Shown here one piece after another: positions 1 through 5,175 of a DNA stretch of 7,470 bases (positions are counted from its first letter, which is position 1; every line of letters starts with the position of its first letter). Under the pieces are notes generated by a model. That model searched no databases, had not been told where the DNA came from, and saw nothing but the letters and a program-made list of their open reading frames with translations. Position numbers and translations under genes: made by a program. This DNA is from CAZTLE01 sp964614415 (GTDB lineage Bacteria; Bacteroidota; Bacteroidia; Flavobacteriales; Flavobacteriaceae), in contig CAZTLE010000196.1 of assembly GCA_964614415.1 (NCBI GenBank), positions 1 through 7,470 of the forward strand, read 5' to 3'.

Positions 1-1
1 C

Positions 2-1366
2 ATCAATGATGTTCAGGCGAGCCTCGACAAGGCTGTGGACAATTACTTCACAGATCTCGCCACGAATCACACCATTGGTTTTGTGGACGATTCTATCACT
101 CCCGGTGAATTCTACAAAAAAATTCGCATGAAGTCCTTTATGACCTCCCTGGATTCTACCGGAGGTACCTGGGCGGAATACAGAAGTTCGAATCCCTCAG
201 GCATAAACTCAATATCGATTTTGCGAAATCCGGAGCAGGATTCGCTGAAAATAGAAATACTGGATAGCTTACCTGACAGGTTTCTTCGGAATTTTGCCCT
301 ACGGGATTCCATGATCTTTCAGCCGGTCGAGATGCTTACCTCCAAGATCGTGCTGTCTTTTTCTGAAGATGAATTACCCATTTCCGTGATTGACAGTTTA
401 ATGCAGTCCGAGTTGGAACAAAAGAAGATCGATATTGAATACGGCCTCGTGTACGACGGACATTTCACTCATCGCTCCACCATACGACCGCAAATCGTTG
501 AAAAAGCCAGTTTAAGCACTTCTTCGCGTTCTCCTTTTTTCTATAACAACCATGCCCTGTCCATTCATTTCAGCAATATCACCCTGGCGGTACTGAAAAA
601 AAACATGCTCAGCATATTGTTGTCACTCATATTAGTAGGTGGTGTATTGGCCTGTTTGTTATACCTGCTGAAGATCATAAAACATCAAAAACAACTGGCA
701 GAGGTAAAAAATGACCTTATAGGGAATATCACCCATGAGTTCAAAACGCCTATTGCGACCATTGGGGTCGCTATGGAAGGCATTCGGAATTTTAATAACA
801 CCAATGATCCGGAGAAGAGTTTACGGTATGCGGAGATCTCAAGTCAGCAGGTCCAAAAGCTAAATGAGATGGTCGAAAAGTTATTGGAAACAGCGACTCT
901 GGACAGTGAGCAGCTGGAGCTTAACCGGGAAGAAAGAGATTTGGTGGAATTGCTTCGGAAAGCTTCGAATAAGGAGGACATACCGTTGGAGAACAAAACT
1001 ATTTCGTTCCGCACATCGGATGAGCAAATCAATTATCCCGTGGATGGCTTCCACTTTGAAAATGCTGTGAACAACATTATCGACAATGCCATTAAATACG
1101 GAGGCGAGGCCATTTCAGTAGATATTGAAAAGAACGGTTCGGGGATCGAAATAGCGATTAGCGACTCGGGAAATTCCCTTTCCGAAGCCCATAAAAAACA
1201 GATCTTTGAGAAGTTCTACCGCGTTCCCAAGGGGAACACCCACGATGTGAAAGGATTTGGCATCGGCCTGTACTACGCTAAAAAGATCATCGAGAAACAC
1301 GGTGGTAAGATTGGACTTCAGCTGGCCGATTGGACCACGTTCAAAATAAGTCTTCCTTATGCATAG
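2..1366 (+). CDS. Sensor histidine kinase, two-component system (5' end missing)
   Basis: This is a membrane-bound kinase that should sense a signal outside the cytoplasm, autophosphorylate on histidine and pass the phosphate to the regulator encoded next. The frame is open from the window edge, so the true start and first membrane helix lie upstream; a GTG at 35 is internal. Numbering from that GTG, residues 1-188 are an extracytoplasmic sensor region without a recognised domain, about 190-213 are a hydrophobic helix, and the HisKA H-box NITHEFKTP carries the phospho-acceptor H234. The ATPase domain shows the N-box (NNIIDNAIKYG, key N351), the F-box (IFEKFYRV) and the G2 box (GFGIGL, 407-412). 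The G1 box reads D377-S-G-N-S381 where D-x-G-x-G is usual, so its second glycine is serine. The stop overlaps the regulator start by 8 bases, implying translational coupling. The kinase family is certain; the signal is unknown. Confidence 0.95.
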   Translation: MNDVQASLDKAVDNYFTDLATNHTIGFVDDSITPGEFYKKIRMKSFMTSLDSTGGTWAEYRSSNPSGINSISILRNPEQDSLKIEILDSLPDRFLRNFALRDSMIFQPVEMLTSKIVLSFSEDELPISVIDSLMQSELEQKKIDIEYGLVYDGHFTHRSTIRPQIVEKASLSTSSRSPFFYNNHALSIHFSNITLAVLKKNMLSILLSLILVGGVLACLLYLLKIIKHQKQLAEVKNDLIGNITHEFKTPIATIGVAMEGIRNFNNTNDPEKSLRYAEISSQQVQKLNEMVEKLLETATLDSEQLELNREERDLVELLRKASNKEDIPLENKTISFRTSDEQINYPVDGFHFENAVNNIIDNAIKYGGEAISVDIEKNGSGIEIAISDSGNSLSEAHKKQIFEKFYRVPKGNTHDVKGFGIGLYYAKKIIEKHGGKIGLQLADWTTFKISLPYA

Positions 1367-2042
1367 TAAAACCAAAATACTGCTGGCTGAGGATGAGCCC
1401 TCCCTGGGTCAAATCATCAAGGAAAGCCTTGAAACCAGGGGATTTCAGGTAGTGCTTTGCACGGATGGAAAAGAGGCCGAAGAGCAGTATTTCAAGGAAG
1501 ATCCTCAGCTGTTGGTATTGGATGTGATGATGCCCAGAAAGGACGGTTTCACCCTGGCGAAAGAGATTCGGAGTCAGGATCAGCATACCCCTATTATCTT
1601 CTTAACGGCAAAATCCCAAACCCAGGACGTAGTTGAAGGATTTGGTCTGGGCGGTAATGACTACCTGAAAAAGCCGTTCAGTATGGAGGAACTCATCGTT
1701 CGTATTGATAACTTACTGAACAACAACCGAAATGGCGACCTGGGCGCCGAAGTGGGTATTGGAGCCTACACTTTCAATTATAAGAAACAACAACTTCAGT
1801 TTGCACAGGACGAACCCGTGGCCCTCACCCATCGTGAGGCAAGCCTCCTGTTTCATTTAAGCAACAATCGCAATAGCGTCCTCGACCGATCCATGATCCT
1901 CAAAAAACTGTGGGGTGATGACGACTTTTTTAATGCAAGAAGCATGGATGTTTTTATCACTCGACTACGGAAGAAGCTAAAGAAAGATGATTCCATCCAG
2001 ATCATCAACATTCGCGGATACGGCTACAAGTTGGTTTGTTAG
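1359..2042 (+). CDS. OmpR/PhoB-family response regulator (RprY-like)
   Basis: This 227-residue cytoplasmic transcription factor is the likely partner of the upstream kinase. The receiver domain (about 5-120) has the acidic pair E11-D12, the phospho-acceptor D55 in VLDVMMP, T83 in FLTAKS, and K105-P106, so all the standard switch residues are present. A short linker leads to a winged-helix DNA-binding domain (about 130-227) with the expected LTHREASLLFHL segment, a recognition-helix region around RSMDVFITRLRKKLK, and the C-terminal wing RGYGYKLV. Length and architecture are normal for the family. It resembles RprY-type regulators of Bacteroidota, but that is from memory and I assign no symbol. 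The ATG at 1359 lies inside the end of the kinase gene and starts just before the first receiver strand, which supports it. No terminator follows; the gene ends 16 bases before the heptad repeat. Confidence 0.95.
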   Translation: MHSKTKILLAEDEPSLGQIIKESLETRGFQVVLCTDGKEAEEQYFKEDPQLLVLDVMMPRKDGFTLAKEIRSQDQHTPIIFLTAKSQTQDVVEGFGLGGNDYLKKPFSMEELIVRIDNLLNNNRNGDLGAEVGIGAYTFNYKKQQLQFAQDEPVALTHREASLLFHLSNNRNSVLDRSMILKKLWGDDDFFNARSMDVFITRLRKKLKKDDSIQIINIRGYGYKLVC

Positions 2043-2058
2043 AATTGAGTAGGTAGTT

Positions 2059-2103
2059 GTTAGTGGTTCGTGGTTCGTGGTTCGTGGTTCGTGGTTCGTG
2101 GTT
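2059..2103 (+). repeat. Tandem heptad repeat, unit GTTCGTG
   Basis: One variant copy (GTTAGTG, 2059-2065) is followed by five identical copies of GTTCGTG (2066-2100) and a partial GTT (2101-2103). A more degenerate period-7 trace (GGTAGTT, 2052-2058) precedes it. Because the five copies are identical, the array is recently amplified or prone to slippage. It begins 16 bases after the regulator's stop codon and is non-coding. Confidence 0.95.
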
Positions 2104-2179
2104 AAAATGTTCAAATTTAATAATGGCTATTCTTGATTTATACTGGACACTGCAACTGTTTACTGCCAGCTTTGATTTA

Positions 2180-2203
2180 GTTACTGGTTACAGGTTGCAG
2201 GTT
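2180..2203 (+). repeat. Diverged heptad repeat (GTTACTG, GTTACAG, GTTGCAG, GTT)
   Basis: Three consecutive 7-base units plus a partial GTT share the pattern GTTNNNG with the array at 2059-2103, but the three middle bases differ. A weaker same-phase trace lies upstream (GCAACTG at 2152, TTTACTG at 2159), interrupted by two unmatched units. The array looks like an older, decayed relative of the perfect one, or a separate instance of the same repeat class. Confidence 0.65.
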
Positions 2204-2248
2204 TAAGTCTCTTCTCTCTTTTCTATTCTCTTTGTTCTATTTTTTTGG

Positions 2249-2281
2249 TTTGTGGCAAGAAATTGACTCCATGTTATTTTG
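2249..2281 (+). promoter_or_regulatory. Candidate Bacteroidota-type promoter for the 2389 gene run
   Basis: TTTG at 2249-2252 and TTATTTTG at 2274-2281 are separated by 21 bases. The known Bacteroidota vegetative promoter is TTG or TTTG at about -33 and TAnnTTTG at about -7, spaced roughly 17-23 bases; the -7 box here has one mismatch (second base T instead of A). Transcription would begin near 2287-2290, leaving a leader of about 100 bases. This is a pattern match only. Confidence 0.35.
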
Positions 2282-2388
2282 AAAATCTTTCCGTCTCAAA
2301 GTTTACCTCGGGAGATACTAAAGTTCTCAAGATTCGGTTTAATGATTACTCGTCTATCTATTGACGGCATTTCGTATCTTGTACTCCT

Positions 2389-3186
2389 ATGCGTGCCCTT
2401 TTACTTATGGTCCTGTTTATTTCCTCGATTTCCTTTTCCCAGGAACTCAAGTCGGAAGGAACGTTTAAACTCGAAGTAGATAAATTCATCGGTGTTGATT
2501 CCTATCAAAACACCTATTTCATCAAGGATCAGGTACTACATAAAGAAGGCCCCCTGGGAGAATTTGTTTTCCATAACTACCAGTTCGGCCCAATTACCTC
2601 AGTAGATATTATCAATCCGCTTAAGGTCCTGGTGTTTTACCAGGAGGTGAACACAGCCCTGTTCCTGGATAACCGGCTTAACGAAATAGAGCGGATCAAC
2701 TTCAATGAACTACCGGAATTTCTGAACATAAGTGCCGCCGGTAATGCCGGAAACAACCTGATATGGATCTTTAATATCGACTCGCAACAACTGGAGTTAT
2801 ACGACTATCGCAATCAGCGAAAAACGATCGTATCCCAACCTTTTGATGGTGAGATCAAATCGCTGTCCAGCGGATTCACCTATTGTCATGTACTCACCCC
2901 AAATGCCCTCTTTACCTTCAATGTCTACGGCAGCTTTATTTCTGAAAAAGAATCCCCCGGATATGATAAAATTTCACAGCACGGAGGGAACATCGTTGCG
3001 GCACAAGGTGATGCGTTGGTGTATCTTGCCATCTCCTCAGAAAATCCGGCAGAAAATACCGTTGTCCCATTAAACACGAAGGACGTCGAAATAACCATAC
3101 GAGACTTGCAGCTAACTCAGGATTTCCTGTATATTTATGACGGAAATTTAGTCCATACCTTTTCACTAACTCAATCAAAGCAATAG
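2389..3186 (+). CDS. Secreted protein of unknown function, propeller-like
   Basis: I cannot assign a function to this 265-residue protein. It begins with a clear signal peptide: MR, a hydrophobic core to about residue 14, then a likely cut after S-F-S17 before Q18. There is no lipobox cysteine, so it is probably a soluble periplasmic or exported protein. The rest is rich in short beta-strand segments with aromatic and hydroxyl residues, such as DSYQNTYFIKDQVL, LIWIFNIDSQQLELYDY and DFLYIYDGNLVHTFSL. These look like the repeated blades of a beta-propeller, which is an inference from strand pattern. I recall similar proteins in other flavobacteria. No in-frame start exists upstream because a TGA at 2362 closes the frame, so ATG 2389 is well supported, although no Shine-Dalgarno sequence precedes it. 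The deoxynucleoside kinase follows after 5 bases, suggesting one transcript. Confidence 0.88.
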   Translation: MRALLLMVLFISSISFSQELKSEGTFKLEVDKFIGVDSYQNTYFIKDQVLHKEGPLGEFVFHNYQFGPITSVDIINPLKVLVFYQEVNTALFLDNRLNEIERINFNELPEFLNISAAGNAGNNLIWIFNIDSQQLELYDYRNQRKTIVSQPFDGEIKSLSSGFTYCHVLTPNALFTFNVYGSFISEKESPGYDKISQHGGNIVAAQGDALVYLAISSENPAENTVVPLNTKDVEITIRDLQLTQDFLYIYDGNLVHTFSLTQSKQ

Positions 3187-3191
3187 AATCC

Positions 3192-3806
3192 ATGCATGTA
3201 GCCATTGCCGGAAACATAGGCTCAGGAAAGACCACCTTAACTCGTTTACTCGCAAAGCACTACAAATGGAAAGCTCATTTTGAAGATGTGGAAGACAATC
3301 CGTATTTGGATGACTTCTACAACCAAATGGAACGCTGGTCTTTCAATCTTCAGATCTATTTCCTAAACAGCCGTTTCCGACAAATTCTCGACATTCGAGA
3401 AAGTGGAAAAAATGTAATTCAGGACCGGACGATCTACGAAGATGCACACATCTTTGCGCCCAACTTACATGCCATGGGCCTTATGACCAACCGGGATTAT
3501 GAAAACTACAGAGCACTCTTCGATCTTATGGAAAGTGTTACCGCCGGACCGGATCTGCTTATCTATTTGCGCAGTTCGATCCCAAATCTGGTCAACCAGA
3601 TCCACAAACGAGGGCGTGAATACGAAAACTCCATTAGTATAGACTACCTCAGCCGACTTAACGAACGATACGAAGCCTGGATCCATGAATACGATAAAGG
3701 CAATCTGATCATTCTGGATGTGGACAACCTGAACTTTGTAGACAACCCTGAACATTTAGGTGAGGTCATCAATAAGATTGACGCAGAACTGCACGGACTC
3801 TTTTAA
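3192..3806 (+). CDS. Deoxynucleoside kinase (dNK family)
   Basis: This enzyme transfers the gamma phosphate of ATP to a deoxynucleoside, giving the dNMP for dNTP salvage in the cytoplasm. The 204-residue length is normal for bacterial members of the dCK/dGK/dNK family. Residues 7-15 are the P-loop (GNIGSGKTT). E31 and the N36-P37-Y38 segment (EDVEDNPYLDDFY) belong to the substrate pocket. The Q-D-R-T stretch with E83-D84 (residues 77-84) corresponds to the family's (E/D)R(S/T) catalytic motif, where the arginine binds substrate and phosphate. The arginine-rich K-R-G-R-E-Y-E segment at 139-145 is the LID that closes over ATP. The base preference (dA, dG, dC or T) cannot be read from the sequence; many bacterial relatives prefer purines. 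The start at 3192 begins directly at the first beta strand before the P-loop. The SnoaL-like gene follows after 10 bases. Confidence 0.93.
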   Translation: MHVAIAGNIGSGKTTLTRLLAKHYKWKAHFEDVEDNPYLDDFYNQMERWSFNLQIYFLNSRFRQILDIRESGKNVIQDRTIYEDAHIFAPNLHAMGLMTNRDYENYRALFDLMESVTAGPDLLIYLRSSIPNLVNQIHKRGREYENSISIDYLSRLNERYEAWIHEYDKGNLIILDVDNLNFVDNPEHLGEVINKIDAELHGLF

Positions 3807-3816
3807 ATTTCAGCAA

Positions 3817-4245
3817 ATGACAACCCGGGAAGAAATTGTTGAAGTGATCAACAAGCTATTTGTGTATACTGATGCACATCATTGGGACGGACTTATCCTG
3901 GAAGTCTTTACCGAAAATGTTCATTTGGACATGTCCTCATTGGGAACCGAACCTACCGATACCACTTCCAGAGCTATTTGCAAGGCATGGGAAGAAGGCT
4001 TCCAGGGACTGGATGCTGTGAACCACCTCGCAGGGAACTATCTTATTACTTTGGAAGGCGATTCCGAAGCCAAGGTCTTAGCGTATGCAACCGCAACGCA
4101 TTATCGGGAGTCGGCCGAGTTTGGTAAAACGCGTGAGTTTGTAGGTACGTACGATCTTAAACTACGCAAGCAAGAGGACGGCTGGCGTTTGTACTACTTC
4201 AAATACAATCTTAAGTACGCCTCCGGAAATATGTCGCTCGAATGA
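3817..4245 (+). CDS. SnoaL/NTF2-like domain protein
   Basis: This 142-residue protein has a single alpha+beta cone domain of the SnoaL-like (NTF2-like) superfamily. Seen in the sequence: an N-terminal helix ending in Y17-T-D19, then W23 and F31, the typical opening of SnoaL_4-type proteins; the central strand with H71 (VNHLAGNYLITLEGDSEA); the strand with H95; and the closing GTYDLKLRKQEDGWRLYYFKY segment. Family members include small isomerases, dehydratases and hydrolases as well as non-catalytic proteins, so no reaction can be named. H71 and H95 are candidate pocket residues by inference only. There is no signal peptide, so it should be cytoplasmic. The frame is open upstream to an ATG at 3760, but that lies in the kinase gene and adds 19 residues without domain similarity, so ATG 3817 is preferred. 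It closely follows the dNK gene and is probably co-transcribed with it. Confidence 0.88.
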   Translation: MTTREEIVEVINKLFVYTDAHHWDGLILEVFTENVHLDMSSLGTEPTDTTSRAICKAWEEGFQGLDAVNHLAGNYLITLEGDSEAKVLAYATATHYRESAEFGKTREFVGTYDLKLRKQEDGWRLYYFKYNLKYASGNMSLE

Positions 4246-4289
4246 CAAGTTAAAAATGTACATTGTTTACCTCTACGAATCATTTGGAT

Positions 4290-4640
4290 ATGGACGTTAT
4301 AGTATTCGATTCTTTTAAAATAACGGGGTTTGGTATAATCGCAAGTTTAAAAGTTGGAACTCGTAGTACCTTGTCGGGGTCGATAATAATGTCACAAGAA
4401 TCTGGACGCGAATGGCTAGTAGAAAGCAAGATAATTGAAACCACTGACCTGGACATTTCTACTTTGGACGATGACGAATCGATAGTATATTCACACTTGA
4501 ATTTTCGGACGTGGGAGAATCGTGAAAATGTCATTGAATCAATTAAAATAAGAAATGAAAATGGCATTTTTCAGTTTAAGCTTCAAGGCATTAATCATGA
4601 TGACAAACCAATAAAGGGCGAGTCACTCACAATTAAATAA
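4290..4640 (+). CDS. Small protein of unknown function, EF-Tu domain II-like barrel
   Basis: This 116-residue protein is not one I recognise. Its pattern resembles the second (beta-barrel) domain of translational GTPases: an opening FKITGFGIIASLKVGT like the F-x-I-x-G-x-G-x-V strand-turn, S-G-S-I-I at 30-34, and a closing FQFKLQGINHDD...GE similar to the L-x-L-x-G-I and G-E/Q-x-L end of that barrel. No GTPase domain is present in or near it. The match is from memory of the fold and unverified. It has no signal peptide or membrane helix. By hand count, 4261-4620 has 131 G+C of 360 (36%), against about 47-53% in sample lines either side, and 9 of 17 isoleucines use ATA, so it may have been acquired separately. 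The frame also opens at TTG 4263, but ATG 4290 begins directly at the barrel-like segment. The next gene starts 5 bases after its stop. Confidence 0.75.
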   Translation: MDVIVFDSFKITGFGIIASLKVGTRSTLSGSIIMSQESGREWLVESKIIETTDLDISTLDDDESIVYSHLNFRTWENRENVIESIKIRNENGIFQFKLQGINHDDKPIKGESLTIK

Positions 4641-4645
4641 TCCCT

Positions 4646-5023
4646 ATGGATTGGTACATTCCTATTACCATACTACCTGGTATCGGACTTCTGATACTCT
4701 CCACCTCCAACCAGATGATCGCTTTGAGCGAAGAAATACGCCAGCGCTTTAAGGATGAGGCGAACGAAGACGTTTCGCTCAAAAAAGTAGCGCAGCTCAA
4801 ACTCTTGAATCAGGCACTATTCCTTTTATATCTGGCGGCAGGTGCCATGGTGTTCGCCGGATTTCTCAACGGAATTCATGAAATTATGCCCCTCCCGATG
4901 ATCCTCAATACTTTGATCATGCTGCTGGGGGTAATAAGCACTTTGGCTGCACTGGCCTGGCTGATCATATACGGGCGGAGAGCCGTAAATATCCGGCAGA
5001 GTCAGTTTAAAAATCCGTATTGA
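4646..5023 (+). CDS. DUF2721-type small membrane protein
   Basis: This 125-residue inner-membrane protein has three predicted helices at about 4-25, 54-76 and 84-109. The first helix contains P11-G-I-G and S-T-S-N22-Q at its end and is followed by an amphipathic segment (ALSEEIRQRFKDE). A charged loop leads to L-K-L-L-N-Q-A-L, which opens helix 2. This arrangement, with the conserved P and N near helix 1 and the R-x-I/L-x-L-x-x-Q-like segment before helix 2, fits the DUF2721 family as I recall it. The function of that family is unknown. The C-terminus (RRAVNIRQSQ) is basic, so it probably lies in the cytoplasm. The start lies 5 bases after the preceding stop, implying co-transcription, yet base composition returns to the regional norm here. 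An alternative is some other small three-helix membrane protein. Confidence 0.8.
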   Translation: MDWYIPITILPGIGLLILSTSNQMIALSEEIRQRFKDEANEDVSLKKVAQLKLLNQALFLLYLAAGAMVFAGFLNGIHEIMPLPMILNTLIMLLGVISTLAALAWLIIYGRRAVNIRQSQFKNPY

Positions 5024-5175
5024 CCGGGAACGAACCCATTGCCTTCAATTACTTGACTATTAACGGTTTTTCATTTGCAAATTTTTCTATTCGGAAAGGT
5101 CTGTGTAAATTATACATTCTTTTCACGTCCAAGAACATGTTCGCAACTTTTATAAACTAACAAAACAACCAAACT
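5024..5175 (+). promoter_or_regulatory. Intergenic leader and probable promoter region of the Rieske-GltS gene
   Basis: These 152 bases hold no gene and become AT-rich towards the start codon, as expected for a promoter. The best -7-like box is TTCATTTG at 5070-5077 (one mismatch to TAnnTTTG), but the nearest upstream TTG (5053-5055) is only 14 bases away, shorter than the usual 17-23, so I cannot fix a start site. The last 20 or so bases before the ATG are rich in A and C with no Shine-Dalgarno sequence, typical of flavobacterial leaders. A 10-base palindrome (GAACATGTTC, 5133-5142) sits in the likely leader. Confidence 0.35.

Larger units (their letters stand above)
2043..2388 (+). other. 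Non-coding region with repeats and a candidate promoter
   Basis: This 346-base stretch between the response regulator and the secreted protein has no convincing gene in any frame. In order it holds a perfect heptad repeat array (2059-2103), an AT-rich segment (about 2104-2150), a second diverged heptad array (2180-2203), a pyrimidine-rich tract (2208-2246, 36 of 39 bases C or T), and a candidate promoter (2249-2281) about 107 bases upstream of the next start codon. I see no hairpin followed by a T-run that would serve as a terminator for the two-component genes. Confidence 0.8.

Noticed and set aside
35..37. GTG as the start codon of the sensor kinase
   Set aside because: The frame is open to the window edge upstream and the upstream residues (NDVQASLDKA) continue smoothly into the sensor region; a membrane kinase of this type also needs an N-terminal helix that is not after this GTG.
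1115..1375. Minus-strand ORFs opposite the kinase, dNK and Rieske-GltS genes (for example here)
   Set aside because: They are antisense to genes with clear conserved motifs and their translations resemble no family; they are by-products of the coding strand.
2279..2479. 66-codon + strand ORF overlapping the start of the secreted protein
   Set aside because: It overlaps the signal-peptide gene in another frame, begins within the candidate promoter box and shows no domain-like pattern.
3760..3816. Upstream ATG extending the SnoaL-like protein by 19 residues
   Set aside because: It lies inside the dNK coding sequence and the added residues show no family similarity, while ATG 3817 starts directly at the first domain helix.
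4256..4318. Very short ORF (ATG 4256 to TAA) in another frame ahead of the AT-rich gene
   Set aside because: It is only 20 codons, overlaps the better-supported frame and has no initiation signal or recognisable product.
5024..5070. Possible terminator after the DUF2721 gene (GGG/CCC pair near 5027-5038 and T-run at 5067-5071)
   Set aside because: The stem would be only about three base pairs and the T-run is about 28 bases away, so it is not a credible intrinsic terminator.
5133..5142. Perfect 10-base palindrome GAACATGTTC in the Rieske-GltS leader, considered as an operator (LexA-like)
   Set aside because: The Gram-positive LexA box needs four bases between GAAC and GTTC and here there are two; several perfect 10-base palindromes are expected by chance in 7.5 kb.
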